Assembly: GCA_017537965.1 (NCBI GenBank)
Contig: JAFYJV010000034.1
Coordinates: forward strand, 1-64,000
Direction of reading: 5' to 3'
Length of the DNA: 64,000 nucleotides
Origin: Bacteroidales bacterium
GTDB taxonomy: Bacteria > Bacteroidota > Bacteroidia > Bacteroidales > F082
The notes under the pieces are model-generated. The model worked only from the letters and a program-made list of their open reading frames with translations. It did not search any database and had not been told where the DNA came from. Shown here piece after piece: positions 25,986 through 34,887 of the stretch; positions within the stretch are counted from its first letter, which is position 1; the number at the start of each line of letters is the position of its first letter. Both the position numbers and the translations under genes were made by a program.

Positions 25986-26945
25986 TTATTTCAGACGGAG
26001 TTTCTGGCCGATCCTCAGGATGTCGTCCTTGTTGATGTGATTCAGTTCACAGAGTTTGTTTACCGAGGTGTGGAACTTGGCAGCGATGGCGCTTAGGTTG
26101 TCCCCTTTTTTGACATAGTAGTATTCGAGATCGCTGGCAGAATAATGTGGCGACGGCTTGGAGTCTTTCACATTCAGCTTGGTGCGTTTCAGTCCTGTGT
26201 ATGCCTTGTCAAGGATTTCCTTGTTCATGACATACTCGCGGTTGACGGTCCTGATGGAGTCGCTTAGCGAATGCGAGAAAAGCCATTCGTATGTCTGGTC
26301 CATGTAGAAGATGCGTGCAAGGCGCGAGTGGTTGGTCTTCTCCAACTTGTCGAAGATGAGCATGCTGGTGTCGCCGCAAGCACACATGGAGTCAACAACT
26401 TTTTGGGAGCAACGGACGGGGACGAGGTTGTCGGCAGTGCCGTGGATGATCCAAAGAGGCACGTCGTTGAGTCCACAGACTGAACTTTTGGTGGATCCTC
26501 CGCACAATGCCATGGCGGCTGCCACCTTGTCGGGATAGGTTGCGGCGAAGTCGAGTGTGCCATAACCTCCCATGCTCATGCCGATGACATAGAGGCGGTT
26601 GGTGTCAACAGTATAGCGTTGCTTGGTCCATTCGTAGATCTGCATGATCTTTTGAGGATTCCATGTGTTTTGTGCTTGTGGGGCGATCACGAATGCGTCG
26701 ATGTTCCGTCCCATCTCCAATGCGTCGATACAGCCGTATTCGCGGACCTTGGCCAGGTTGTTGCCACAGAGGCTTTTGCCGTGGAGGAAGATGATCACGG
26801 GTTTTTCGCAAACTGCCGGGTTGTAGTCGCTGGGAACATATAGCCAATAGTCGTAACAGTTTTTGATGGAGTCGCGACAGGCGATGAGCTGTGCCGACAG
26901 CATCATGGGAAGAAAGCAAATTATCAGTAGGAGTAGTCTTTTCAT
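25986..26945 (-). CDS. exported alpha/beta-hydrolase with C-terminal LysM domain
   Basis: The 319-residue product has a signal peptide (MKRLLLLIICFLPMMLSAQ), an esterase domain and a LysM domain (about 272-318; YYVKKGDNLSAIAAKFHTSVNKLCELN). The esterase shows FLHGKS (oxyanion loop), GMSMGGYG with the nucleophile Ser, HGTADNLVP with the acid Asp and NHSR with the likely His. This resembles the feruloyl/polyhydroxybutyrate depolymerase-like esterases. LysM binds peptidoglycan or chitin-type glycans, so the enzyme may be held on the cell wall and remove acetyl or other esters; this is inference. The next gene upstream, encoding a propeller lipoprotein, is in the same direction. Confidence 0.8.
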   Translation of the reverse strand: MKRLLLLIICFLPMMLSAQLIACRDSIKNCYDYWLYVPSDYNPAVCEKPVIIFLHGKSLCGNNLAKVREYGCIDALEMGRNIDAFVIAPQAQNTWNPQKIMQIYEWTKQRYTVDTNRLYVIGMSMGGYGTLDFAATYPDKVAAAMALCGGSTKSSVCGLNDVPLWIIHGTADNLVPVRCSQKVVDSMCACGDTSMLIFDKLEKTNHSRLARIFYMDQTYEWLFSHSLSDSIRTVNREYVMNKEILDKAYTGLKRTKLNVKDSKPSPHYSASDLEYYYVKKGDNLSAIAAKFHTSVNKLCELNHINKDDILRIGQKLRLK

Positions 26946-26962
26946 GAAGATTGGCTTGAAAA

Positions 26963-28561
26963 CTATTCTAACGAGATCCTGAAGATTTTATTGCCTCTTG
27001 AGCCAATAATGATTTTGTCGTCCACTACGATGGGAGACGACTCGAAGTTGCTGCCAATACGTTTGCTGGCTACAATCTCGCCAGTGCTGCCTTTGATGAG
27101 ATAGACATAACCCGCGCCATCGCCGGTGAAGAGGAACATCTCGTCGTTGTCGTTGTAGAAAGCGACGGGTGACGACCAGGAATACTGTTGTGTCATGGTC
27201 TTGTAGCGGATGGTGCCATCGTGTTTGTCGAAAGCGACCAAACAACCTTTTTCAGTGAGTGTGTTGATACAAAAATTGCTGAATATCAAATCGCTGCAAT
27301 CACCTCCTCCGAGCAGGGGCGATCCAAACATACCGGCGTCGAGTTTCTTGTCGTTGAATTGGATGCGTCGTCCTCTGATGGTGTCTTCCCAGATCTTTTC
27401 ACCCGTAAGTCCGTTGAGCTTGACAAAATAGGAGACCCCTGTGGCGCCTTGTCGGTCCACTTCGCATCCTGAATAAACGTATGGGATGCCGTCTTCCATA
27501 TCGACGACGGGAGTGGCATCCGAGTCGTCGTGGTTGTGGTAGTGCCAAACGGGTTTCAAGGTGTTCAGGTTCACACAGAGGATATTGCCGGCGTTGTCGT
27601 TGAGATAGCCGTAGTTGCGGCATACTGCCATCGACGATTCAATGCCTGGACTGCTATGGTATCGGCTGAGGGAGTAGCGAAACGTCGAATGCAATTGTAT
27701 GGAGTCTTCGCCGACGTGATACTTGTATAAGGTGCCATTCTCTCCTGGACGGAACAGAAAACCTCCAACGACGATGGGAGAGGAGTCGTAGGCATTCCAG
27801 CCACGCCATGCAGTGCGGTCTTTCCCGAAGGCTTGCGTCTGTTGTTCAGTGTAGAGGTTGAATACGACATGTCCAAAAGGATTGTGTTTCGGAACCCCAT
27901 GCCCGATATAGAGATCGCCATTGAAGAGCGGATTGAAAGAAGGGGTGCCTTTGAGTACGTTTTTGGCGTTGAAAAACATGCGGGTCGGGTTGCCGGTGTT
28001 GAAGTCGATAAAATACACCTTTCCGCAGAGCGAGGCAACGACGAGCTCTTGATTGCTGAGTCGCAGCAAAGAATCCTTTGGTTGTTGCATCCGATCCATG
28101 AGACTGTCGGGCCAATGGATATAAAGAGGTTGCCCTGTCCAACCGGTGCCGCCACCCCATACACCATGGGTGGTGTGGGTGGTGTCGGAGTGCGTGGTGA
28201 ACACCCAATCGACGTTGATGTTGACAGTGTCGCCGTGAAGTCGTCCGAAGAAGTTTGGGTTGCGTGACAGACTGCCTCTGAAAGTGAAGATTCCAGACGC
28301 GTTATCATACAGGTCATGAAGGTCGGATAGCATGGGTGACAGCTCTTGGTCGAAGGTGTCGATCTTGAACATGACCTTTTCCGCCGAGGGCATCATGGTA
28401 TCGGGAAATGGCTCCATGACATCCACAAGAAGGGTGTCGGTGTCTTGTACGATGCTGTCTTGCCGATCCTCTTGGGAAGGTGCCGCTTGACGGGTCCCGC
28501 AAGAATAGACGGTGAGTAACAAGACGATCAACAGACTGCGGTACAAAAGATTCATAGCCAT
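26963..28561 (-). CDS. PQQ-like beta-propeller lipoprotein
   Basis: The product has a lipoprotein signal (MNLLYRSLLIVLLLTVYSC) if the second ATG (28555) is used; the first ATG adds only two residues. The rest is a propeller of PQQ-type blades: LCGKVYFIDFNTGNPTR, CVNLNTLKPVWHYHN, GCLVAFDKHDGTIRYKTM and YVYLIKGSTGEIVASKRIG, each with the usual alternating hydrophobic and D-x-G turn. No catalytic PQQ ligands are obvious. It is more likely a scaffold, like BamB, than a dehydrogenase. Probably an operon with the esterase-LysM gene (17-base gap). Confidence 0.72.
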   Translation of the reverse strand: MAMNLLYRSLLIVLLLTVYSCGTRQAAPSQEDRQDSIVQDTDTLLVDVMEPFPDTMMPSAEKVMFKIDTFDQELSPMLSDLHDLYDNASGIFTFRGSLSRNPNFFGRLHGDTVNINVDWVFTTHSDTTHTTHGVWGGGTGWTGQPLYIHWPDSLMDRMQQPKDSLLRLSNQELVVASLCGKVYFIDFNTGNPTRMFFNAKNVLKGTPSFNPLFNGDLYIGHGVPKHNPFGHVVFNLYTEQQTQAFGKDRTAWRGWNAYDSSPIVVGGFLFRPGENGTLYKYHVGEDSIQLHSTFRYSLSRYHSSPGIESSMAVCRNYGYLNDNAGNILCVNLNTLKPVWHYHNHDDSDATPVVDMEDGIPYVYSGCEVDRQGATGVSYFVKLNGLTGEKIWEDTIRGRRIQFNDKKLDAGMFGSPLLGGGDCSDLIFSNFCINTLTEKGCLVAFDKHDGTIRYKTMTQQYSWSSPVAFYNDNDEMFLFTGDGAGYVYLIKGSTGEIVASKRIGSNFESSPIVVDDKIIIGSRGNKIFRISLE

Positions 28562-28574
28562 TGGAATATGGCTG

Positions 28575-28582
28575 CAAAAGTA
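28575..28582 (-). promoter_or_regulatory. -7 element of the propeller lipoprotein gene
   Basis: Minus-strand TACTTTTG followed by CA, 13 bases ahead of the first ATG. The short leader favours the second ATG at 28555. Confidence 0.6.
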
Positions 28583-28595
28583 AGAAAATCAAGCG

Positions 28596-28625
28596 TTGGT
28601 GTTTCAGAAAATATGAGTATCTTTG
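28596..28625 (+). promoter_or_regulatory. promoter of nth
   Basis: TATCTTTG at 28618-28625 with TTG at 28596-28598 upstream, 19 bases apart. It is divergent from the propeller lipoprotein promoter. Confidence 0.65.
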
Positions 28626-28643
28626 CAATAATTAGTTATTGGG

Positions 28644-29309
28644 ATGAGAAATACGAAAATTCAAGAGAAATACGATGCCTTTGTGGCCTATTTTCAAGAG
28701 CACAGGCCGGTGGCGGAGACAGAGCTGGTCTATCGAAATCCTTATGAATTGCTGGTGGCGGTAATCCTCTCGGCACAGTGTACCGACAAGCGGGTGAACA
28801 TGACCACTCCTGCCTTGTTTGGGCGTTTTCCGACCCCCGAGGCAATGGCGTCATCGACGGTAGAGGAGATCTTGGCCTATATCAAGACGATCTCCTATCC
28901 GAACAGCAAGGCGCAGCATCTGTTGGGTATGGCGAAGATGCTGGTTGAGGCGTTTGACGGCAAGGTGCCAGAGACTTTGGAAGACCTTCAAAGACTCCCG
29001 GGGGTGGGGCGAAAGACCGCCAATGTGATGATGGCAGTGGCCTTTGACCAGCCAGCCATGCCGGTTGACACCCATGTGTTCCGTGTGGCCAACCGAATCG
29101 GACTCACCAAAAACTCGAAAAACGTGCTGGAAACGGAGAAGACATTGGTGGCGCATTTTCCCGAGAAGGTCTTGTCAACAGCTCACCATTGGCTGATCCT
29201 ACACGGCCGCTATGTCTGCCTTGCCCGTAAACCACGATGTGAGCAGTGCGGCATTAATGAGCTGTGTGACTTTTATCAAAAAAAGATTGGAAAAAAATGC
29301 CACAATTGA
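28644..29309 (+). CDS. nth: endonuclease III
   Basis: The 221-residue product is a full-length base-excision repair glycosylase/AP lyase for oxidised pyrimidines. It shows LLVAVILSAQCTDKRVN with the catalytic Lys in this region, the helix-hairpin-helix LPGVGRKTANV, the catalytic Asp in MPVDTHVFRV, and the C-terminal [4Fe-4S] ligands C-x6-C-x2-C-x5-C in CLARKPRCEQCGINELC. It precedes recA in the same direction, but recA has its own promoter. Confidence 0.95.
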   Translation: MRNTKIQEKYDAFVAYFQEHRPVAETELVYRNPYELLVAVILSAQCTDKRVNMTTPALFGRFPTPEAMASSTVEEILAYIKTISYPNSKAQHLLGMAKMLVEAFDGKVPETLEDLQRLPGVGRKTANVMMAVAFDQPAMPVDTHVFRVANRIGLTKNSKNVLETEKTLVAHFPEKVLSTAHHWLILHGRYVCLARKPRCEQCGINELCDFYQKKIGKKCHN

Positions 29310-29330
29310 AGATTTGCTGGCGAAATGTGT

Positions 29331-29338
29331 TATTTTTG
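29331..29338 (+). promoter_or_regulatory. -7 element of recA
   Basis: TATTTTTG followed by CA, 46 bases ahead of the recA ATG. I see no clear LexA-type operator in the leader. Confidence 0.6.
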
Positions 29339-29383
29339 CAGATGGAAGCAAAGCGTGATAGTAATAATTAAAACATAACATTT

Positions 29384-30412
29384 ATGACAACAGAAAAAGT
29401 ACAGGAAGATGCCCAAAAGATCAAGCTGGAGAAGTTGAAGGCTTTGGAAGCTACCTTGGGCAACATTGAGAAAAACTTCGGCAAGGGCAGCGTGATGCGT
29501 CTTGGCGCCGAAGCCGAAAAGATGGAGTCGATCTCCACAGGGTCGTTGGGACTCGACTATGCGTTGGGAGTTGGCGGTCTTCCCAAGGGAAGGATCGTGG
29601 AGATCTACGGTCCCGAGAGTTCGGGCAAAACCACGCTGGCCCTTCATGTCATCGCTGAGTCGCAAAAGAAAGGCGGCATCGCGGCTTTCATCGATGCGGA
29701 ACATGCCTTCGACCGTTTCTATGCCGCCAAGTTGGGTGTTGACGTGGAGAACTTGCTGATCTCACAGCCCGACTATGGAGAGCAGGCGCTGGAGATAGCC
29801 GAGAACCTGATCCGTTCAGGTGCCATCGACGTCATCGTGGTTGACTCCGTTGCGGCCTTGACTCCCAAGAGCGAGCTTGAAGGGGAAATGGGCGACAGCA
29901 AGATGGGATTGCAGGCACGACTGATGTCACAAGCCATGCGTAAACTCACTGCCACCATCAACAAAACGGGATGCATCTGCATCTTCATCAACCAGCTTCG
30001 AGAGAAGCTTGGCGTGCTCTTTGGCAACCCCGAGACGACCACGGGTGGCAACGCCTTGAAGTTTTACAGCTCCGTGCGTCTGGATATCCGCAAGGTTAGC
30101 CAGATCAAAGATGGAGAGAACATCATCGGCAGCAGGGTGAAGGTCAAAGTGGTGAAGAACAAGGTGGCACCTCCGTTCCGCAAGGCAGAGTTCGACATCC
30201 TCTATGGCGAAGGCATCTCTCGCTCGGGTGAAATTGTTGACTTGGGCGTGGAGACCAACATCATCAAGAAGAGCGGCTCTTGGTTCAGCTATGGCGACTC
30301 CAAGCTGGCACAGGGACGCGACGCTGTGAAACGACTCATCGAGGACAACCCCGAACTTGCCGATGAACTGTCGGAGAAGATCTTGGAAGCCCTTGACAAG
30401 ACTGAACAATAA
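29384..30412 (+). CDS. recA: recombinase RecA
   Basis: The 342-residue product is a standard RecA: Walker [10 protein letters not shown], catalytic Glu in FIDAEHAFD, Walker [11 protein letters not shown], the L1 loop region [14 protein letters not shown], and the L2-adjacent [27 protein letters not shown]. It drives strand exchange and SOS signalling. The FDRFY after AEHA is the usual Bacteroidota form. The TPR lipoprotein gene begins four bases after its stop. Confidence 0.97.
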   Translation: MTTEKVQEDAQKIKLEKLKALEATLGNIEKNFGKGSVMRLGAEAEKMESISTGSLGLDYALGVGGLPKGRIVEIYGPESSGKTTLALHVIAESQKKGGIAAFIDAEHAFDRFYAAKLGVDVENLLISQPDYGEQALEIAENLIRSGAIDVIVVDSVAALTPKSELEGEMGDSKMGLQARLMSQAMRKLTATINKTGCICIFINQLREKLGVLFGNPETTTGGNALKFYSSVRLDIRKVSQIKDGENIIGSRVKVKVVKNKVAPPFRKAEFDILYGEGISRSGEIVDLGVETNIIKKSGSWFSYGDSKLAQGRDAVKRLIEDNPELADELSEKILEALDKTEQ

Positions 30413-30415
30413 GCC

Positions 30416-31444
30416 ATGAAGAGAACGTTTTTGTTTTGCCTGGGAATGGCATCGCTGCTCGCAGCCTGCACCAACGGAACGAAGCAGCCACAGGTCATCG
30501 GTCCCGATACCGAGCCGATGGCGGCATCAAAGGATCTTGTGGAACTGTATAGCGACTCGATTGCGATGGATGAGGGCAGGAGCGACCTCTATGTGAGCCG
30601 CGCCCATGCCTATATCAACAAGGAGCAGATTGGAGCTGCCATGATGGATGTGACCCGTGCCATCGAGTTGGATCCGAAGAATATGGATGCCTTCTTGTTG
30701 CTTTCTGACATCTATTATTTGTTGGGCGATGAGGCGAACATCACCGTCACCTTGAATCGTGCACAGGAAGTCGATCCTTTCGACAGCCGTCCCATTGTCA
30801 AGCTGGCTGAGGTCAATTTGTTACAACAGAATTTCGATCTTGCTCAGGGCTTTATCGACAACGCGTTGAAGATCAGTACATATAACCCGAAGGCCTATTT
30901 TGTTAGGGGCATGATCTTCATGGCGAAGCAGGACACTGTCTCTGCTTTGAAGAACTTCTTGATCGCCCGCGAGCAAGATGAATCGTTCTTCGATCCCCAA
31001 CGTGAGGTGTGCCGTATTTACAATGCACAGGGAAGCCCACTGACGGAGAGTTTTCTTCGTGCTACGGTGAGTCGCTTTCCAGAGGAGCCCGTGGTGCGGT
31101 ATGAGTTGGCAATGTTCCTTCAGGAGCATGACGCGCCAGAGGAAGCCCTGCTGCATTATGACACTTTGCTGCAGATGCAGCCTGACAACAGCAGGCTGCT
31201 GTTTAACAAGGGCTATGTCTATTTTGTTTATCTGGGCGACAACCAGCAGGCGTTGGACTATTTCAACCGTTCGCTTGAGAGCGATCCGAGCTATCTGGAC
31301 GCCTTGTACAACAAGGGACATGTCTTGGAACAGATGGGCGATTATGTCCAGGCGAAAGATATCTATAACCAGGTGCTGAAACAAAAACCCAACTACACCT
31401 TGGCCATTGATGCCATTAATAGAATTGCCAACCAAATGGAATGA
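30416..31444 (+). CDS. TPR lipoprotein
   Basis: The 342-residue product has a lipoprotein signal (MKRTFLFCLGMASLLAAC) and about seven tetratricopeptide units, for example SDLYVSRAHAYINKEQIGAAMMDVTRAIELDPK and DALYNKGHVLEQMGDYVQAKDIYNQVLKQKPN (positions about 60-92 and 292-323). It is probably a periplasmic protein-protein interaction module. Tight spacing suggests co-transcription with recA, with no obvious functional link. The stop codon lies in the loop of a long hairpin at 31421-31462. Confidence 0.75.
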   Translation: MKRTFLFCLGMASLLAACTNGTKQPQVIGPDTEPMAASKDLVELYSDSIAMDEGRSDLYVSRAHAYINKEQIGAAMMDVTRAIELDPKNMDAFLLLSDIYYLLGDEANITVTLNRAQEVDPFDSRPIVKLAEVNLLQQNFDLAQGFIDNALKISTYNPKAYFVRGMIFMAKQDTVSALKNFLIAREQDESFFDPQREVCRIYNAQGSPLTESFLRATVSRFPEEPVVRYELAMFLQEHDAPEEALLHYDTLLQMQPDNSRLLFNKGYVYFVYLGDNQQALDYFNRSLESDPSYLDALYNKGHVLEQMGDYVQAKDIYNQVLKQKPNYTLAIDAINRIANQME

Positions 31445-31462
31445 CCATTGGTTGGCAATTCT
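31421..31462 (+). terminator. long hairpin with the TPR gene stop codon in its loop
   Basis: Left arm 31421-31439 and right arm 31445-31462 pair over 18 bp with one bulged base. The loop AATGA (31440-31444) contains the stop codon. A weak T-run follows at 31473-31477. It most likely ends the recA-TPR transcript ahead of the convergent pgm gene. Confidence 0.65.
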
Positions 31463-31480
31463 GTCTTATGACTTTTTAGT

Positions 31481-31494
31481 CTTCTTAATTCTGA
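31481..31494 (-). repeat. short 7-bp repeat at the phosphohexomutase stop codon
   Basis: CTTCTTA then ATTCTGA on the plus strand; the stop codon of the leftward gene (31485-31487) lies inside. Only two units, so this is a minor member of the heptamer family. Confidence 0.4.
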
Positions 31495-33209
31495 ATAAGC
31501 TCGTTTGCTGCGGCTTCCAGCTTTTGATCAAGGGCTTTCATGGATGCATCGAGGCTGTTGTCGATACTGCCTTTCATGCTGAAATAGAACTTGATCTTGG
31601 GTTCGGTGCCTGAGGGGCGGATGCTGATCTTGGATCCGCTCTCGGTAAAGAACTGGAGCACGTCGGACTTTGGAAGGTCGATGGGGGTTGTTTTTCCAGT
31701 GATCAATTCTTTGGTTTCCAAAGTCTTGTAGTCTCTTATCTCAACTACTTTCTCGCCACCGATTTCGGTGGGAGGCGTCTCGCGGAAGCGGGCCATCATG
31801 GCCTTGATCTCTTCGGTTCCGCTGATGCCTTTCTTGGTGAGGGAAACCAGTTTTTCTTTATAGAGTCCAAACTCACGGTAGATGTCGCAGAGCAGCTCGA
31901 AGAAGGTCTTGCCATGTTCGGCGGCCCAAGCCATGGCCTCGGCCAACAGGCTTGTAGCGACGACCGCGTCCTTGTCGCGGACGAAGTCGCCGGCGAGGTA
32001 GCCATAGCTTTCCTCGCCGCCGCCGATAAACTGTTTCTTGCCCTCCAGCTCCAGGATCTTGCTGGCGATGTACTTGAAGCCAGTGAGTACGTCATAGCGG
32101 TCCACGTTGTACTTCTTCGCGATCTCAAACAAGAGTTCCGTAGTGACGATGGTCTTTACCACGAACTCCTTGCCTGTGAGTTTGCCCAACTCATTCCATC
32201 TGGTGAGCAGATAGTAGAGGAACACGCTGGCGGCTTGGTTGCCGTTGAGCAGGATGAACTCGCCCTTTTCGTTCTTGACAGCGCAACCTACACGGTCGGC
32301 GTCGGGGTCGGTGGCCAACACCAGGTCCGCGTTGACTTCTTGGGCTTTCTTGACGGCCAAAGCCATGGCGGCTGGCTCCTCGGGATTCGGCGATTTCACC
32401 GTGGGGAAATCGCCGTCAACCACCATCTGTTCCTCCACGCAATACACGTTTTCAAAGCCTTTGCGCCTCAGGATCTCGGGAACCAAGCGGCGTCCGGTGC
32501 CATGAATCGGTGTATAGACGATCTTCAGGTCTTTGTGTTTCTTGATCAGATCCAGGGAGAGCGACAGGCCAAATACCTTGTCGAGGTAGATGTCGTCGAA
32601 CTTCTCGTCCAGCATGGTGATGAGTTCGGGGTTGCGCTTGAAGTTGACCATCGACGGGTCGATGATCTTCTCTACTTCGGCGATGACGTTCTTGTCGTGA
32701 GGACTGACGAGCTGTCCTCCGTCATTCCAATAAGCCTTGTAGCCGTTGTATTCCTTGGGGTTGTGGGAGGCGGTGACCATGACGCCGGCGTGGCAATGCA
32801 GCTCACGCACGGCGAAGGAGAGCTCGGGGGTGGGGCGGAGACAGTCGAAGAGGAAGACGTGGATGCCATTGGCCGACATGACATCGGCAGTGATGTTGGC
32901 AAACGCCGGGCTGTTGTTGCGGCAATCGTAGGCAACGGCTACCCGCAGGTCTTTCTCGTTCGGGTTCATCTTGCGGATGTAATTGGCAAAGCCTTGGGTG
33001 GCCATGGCCACGGTGTAGATGTTCATCCTGTTGGTGCCGACACCCATGATGCCACGGAGACCTCCCGTGCCGAATTCGAGGTTGCGGTAGAAGCTCTCTG
33101 TCAACTCGTTAGGGTCGTTGTCGATGAGTTCCTGAACCTTTTTGCGGGTCTCTTCATCGTATTGTTCGGTGAGCCATGCTTGGGCTCTATTCAAAATCTT
33201 TTGATCCAT
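31485..33209 (-). CDS. phosphoglucomutase/phosphomannomutase family
   Basis: The 574-residue product has all alpha-D-phosphohexomutase motifs: phosphoserine loop VMVTASHNPKEYNGYKAYW, Mg-binding DPDADRVG, sugar loop GGEESYG and phosphate-binding RPSGTEPKIKFYF. The length matches the PGM2-like branch, which interconverts hexose- or pentose-1- and -6(5)-phosphates. It begins two bases after the stop of rfbD, so it may supply glucose-1-phosphate for dTDP-rhamnose synthesis; that link is inferred from context. Confidence 0.88.
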   Translation of the reverse strand: MDQKILNRAQAWLTEQYDEETRKKVQELIDNDPNELTESFYRNLEFGTGGLRGIMGVGTNRMNIYTVAMATQGFANYIRKMNPNEKDLRVAVAYDCRNNSPAFANITADVMSANGIHVFLFDCLRPTPELSFAVRELHCHAGVMVTASHNPKEYNGYKAYWNDGGQLVSPHDKNVIAEVEKIIDPSMVNFKRNPELITMLDEKFDDIYLDKVFGLSLSLDLIKKHKDLKIVYTPIHGTGRRLVPEILRRKGFENVYCVEEQMVVDGDFPTVKSPNPEEPAAMALAVKKAQEVNADLVLATDPDADRVGCAVKNEKGEFILLNGNQAASVFLYYLLTRWNELGKLTGKEFVVKTIVTTELLFEIAKKYNVDRYDVLTGFKYIASKILELEGKKQFIGGGEESYGYLAGDFVRDKDAVVATSLLAEAMAWAAEHGKTFFELLCDIYREFGLYKEKLVSLTKKGISGTEEIKAMMARFRETPPTEIGGEKVVEIRDYKTLETKELITGKTTPIDLPKSDVLQFFTESGSKISIRPSGTEPKIKFYFSMKGSIDNSLDASMKALDQKLEAAANELIQN

Positions 33210-33210
33210 A

Positions 33211-34074
33211 TTATTTGTTTTTTAACTCGTCAATGCATTTGGCCAGGCTGTCTTTCCAAAATGGAATCTCTATGCCGAGTGTCTGTTTGATCTTGCTTTT
33301 GTCAAGGACGCTGTAGGCTGGCCGATTGGCTTTGGTGGGGTATTGGTCCGTGGTGATCGGGTTGACCTTGCAGGTTTTTCCTGCGATTTCGATGGCGGCG
33401 ACAGCGAAATCGTACCAAGTGGTGATGCCTTCATTGGTGAAATGGAACACCTCGTGTACGGGATTTGTGCCGTAATGGTTGATAAGCGACATGATGGCTA
33501 TTGCAAGGTCGCCTGCCCAAGTGGGGGTGCCTTTCTGATCGCAAACCACATTGATGCTGTCATGGGTGTCGGCAAGGCTTAGCATGGTCTTGACAAAGTT
33601 CTTTCCGACCGAGGAGTAGAGCCACGCGGTCCTCACGATGCAGTAGTTGCAGCCGCTGTCACGGATGACATGCTCGCCATCAGCCTTGGTGCCGCCATAA
33701 ACCGACTTGGGGTTGATGGGGTCATCCTCAAGATATGGCTTGTCGGCATCACCGCCAAAGACATAGTCGGTGGAGATGTGAATCAGCAAAGCGTTGTGTT
33801 TCAGGCATGTTTTGGCCAGCACTTTCGGCGCGAAGGTATTTACCAAAGTGGCCAGTTGAGGCTCGTCTTCAGCTTTATCCACTGCAGTATAGGCGGCACA
33901 ATTGACGCAACAGTCTATCTGGTGTTCGTTGAAGAAATGCTCGACCGCTTTTTCATTGCAGATGTCCAAGGTGTCAATGTCAGTGAAAAACCATTGATGA
34001 CCCGTTTCTTGAGCGGCGATTTTCTGCATTTCGGTGCCGAGCTGACCGTAGCATCCTGTGACGGCGATATTCAT
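33211..34074 (-). CDS. rfbD: dTDP-4-dehydrorhamnose reductase
   Basis: The 287-residue product is an extended SDR: TGCYGQLGTEMQ nucleotide-binding loop, STDYVFGGDADKPYLEDD, the catalytic Tyr-x3-Lys in VYGGTKADGE, and CIVRTAWLYSSVGKNFVKTML, all typical of RfbD. It makes dTDP-L-rhamnose. The partner genes rfbA-C are not in the window. It lies in a tight operon with the phosphohexomutase downstream and the cyclase-like gene 15 bases upstream. Confidence 0.88.
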   Translation of the reverse strand: MNIAVTGCYGQLGTEMQKIAAQETGHQWFFTDIDTLDICNEKAVEHFFNEHQIDCCVNCAAYTAVDKAEDEPQLATLVNTFAPKVLAKTCLKHNALLIHISTDYVFGGDADKPYLEDDPINPKSVYGGTKADGEHVIRDSGCNYCIVRTAWLYSSVGKNFVKTMLSLADTHDSINVVCDQKGTPTWAGDLAIAIMSLINHYGTNPVHEVFHFTNEGITTWYDFAVAAIEIAGKTCKVNPITTDQYPTKANRPAYSVLDKSKIKQTLGIEIPFWKDSLAKCIDELKNK

Positions 34075-34089
34075 GGCGAGAGGGTTTCG

Positions 34090-34809
34090 TTATGCTTCCT
34101 CGAACGATTTGAGGAGGTTGGTTTGGTAGAGGTGTTTCTTGACGTTTTCGAAAGAATAGGATACCGTGGACCAGATCTCCACTTCTTTCTTGAATCCCAG
34201 GACGTGCTTGGTGCTGATCCGATGTTCTTCGTCCAGATGATGGTAAACGGTGCCGGAGAGACCTACGAAAAATGGACGGTTACATTCATGGCCGATAGCT
34301 TTCGCTTTGTCTATGGGCGTGCCAAACCATAAGATATGGTCGTTGTTATTGTCCGATTGGACTTTTGTTCCCAGGATGTTGCCTTTGTCAATGCCGATGG
34401 AGAAACTGACATGTCCGTGTTGTTCGATGATTTCGCGGAGTTCAGTAATGAAAAAACTGGCTGTTTTGAGGGCGATGTCAACCACTTCATTGACATTATG
34501 GTTTTCTTTGGGATAGATCAGGAGAAAACTATCCGGGGAATAACAGTTGAGATGGCCTTGTGTCTCTTTGGCGATGGCCTCAAGGGTGTGCTGATAGAGC
34601 TTGTGGATCTTGGCGGCCAAACGTTTTCCGGTCTTGAGCAGGGAGGGGATGTTCTTGATCTGGAAATAGAGGACGGTGGCATCCGTAACAAGGGAGGTGC
34701 AGCCATAATCCAAAGTCTTCAATCCTTCAAAGTCGCTGGCGAAAGTGTAGGCAAATTCTGCATTGGCCAACTCGGTCACTTTGTTGATGATGTCTTCTTT
34801 CATGCTCAT
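34090..34809 (-). CDS. degenerate class III nucleotidyl cyclase-like protein
   Basis: I do not recognise a named family, but the 239-residue product follows the class III cyclase layout: TDATVLYFQIKNIPSLLK where cyclases have the first metal Asp, LNCYSPDSFLLIYP at the second, VSFSIGIDKGNILGTKV and WFGTPIDKAKAIGH where cyclases have GxxVNxAARL. The first metal Asp is replaced by Gln and the Asn/Arg transition-state pair is not obvious, so catalysis is doubtful. It could bind a nucleotide as a sensor. It heads the rfbD-pgm operon and is separated from yebC by a terminator. Confidence 0.5.
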   Translation of the reverse strand: MSMKEDIINKVTELANAEFAYTFASDFEGLKTLDYGCTSLVTDATVLYFQIKNIPSLLKTGKRLAAKIHKLYQHTLEAIAKETQGHLNCYSPDSFLLIYPKENHNVNEVVDIALKTASFFITELREIIEQHGHVSFSIGIDKGNILGTKVQSDNNNDHILWFGTPIDKAKAIGHECNRPFFVGLSGTVYHHLDEEHRISTKHVLGFKKEVEIWSTVSYSFENVKKHLYQTNLLKSFEEA

Positions 34810-34840
34810 ATCATAAAATGTTGTTTAGTAGATTGATATG

Positions 34841-34870
34841 AAAAAAAGAGGGTGGACTGAGCCACCCTCT
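34841..34870 (-). terminator. intrinsic terminator of yebC
   Basis: Stem GAGGGTGG/CCACCCTC (34848-34855 and 34862-34869) with a 6-base loop. On the minus strand it is followed by seven Ts, in the right sense for yebC. Confidence 0.85.
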
Positions 34871-34887
34871 TCATGCGTCGTATTTGA

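Noticed and set aside
31914..33290. 458-codon open frame on the plus strand
   Set aside because: Fully antisense to the phosphohexomutase gene; the translation shows no domain and reflects codon bias of the opposite strand.
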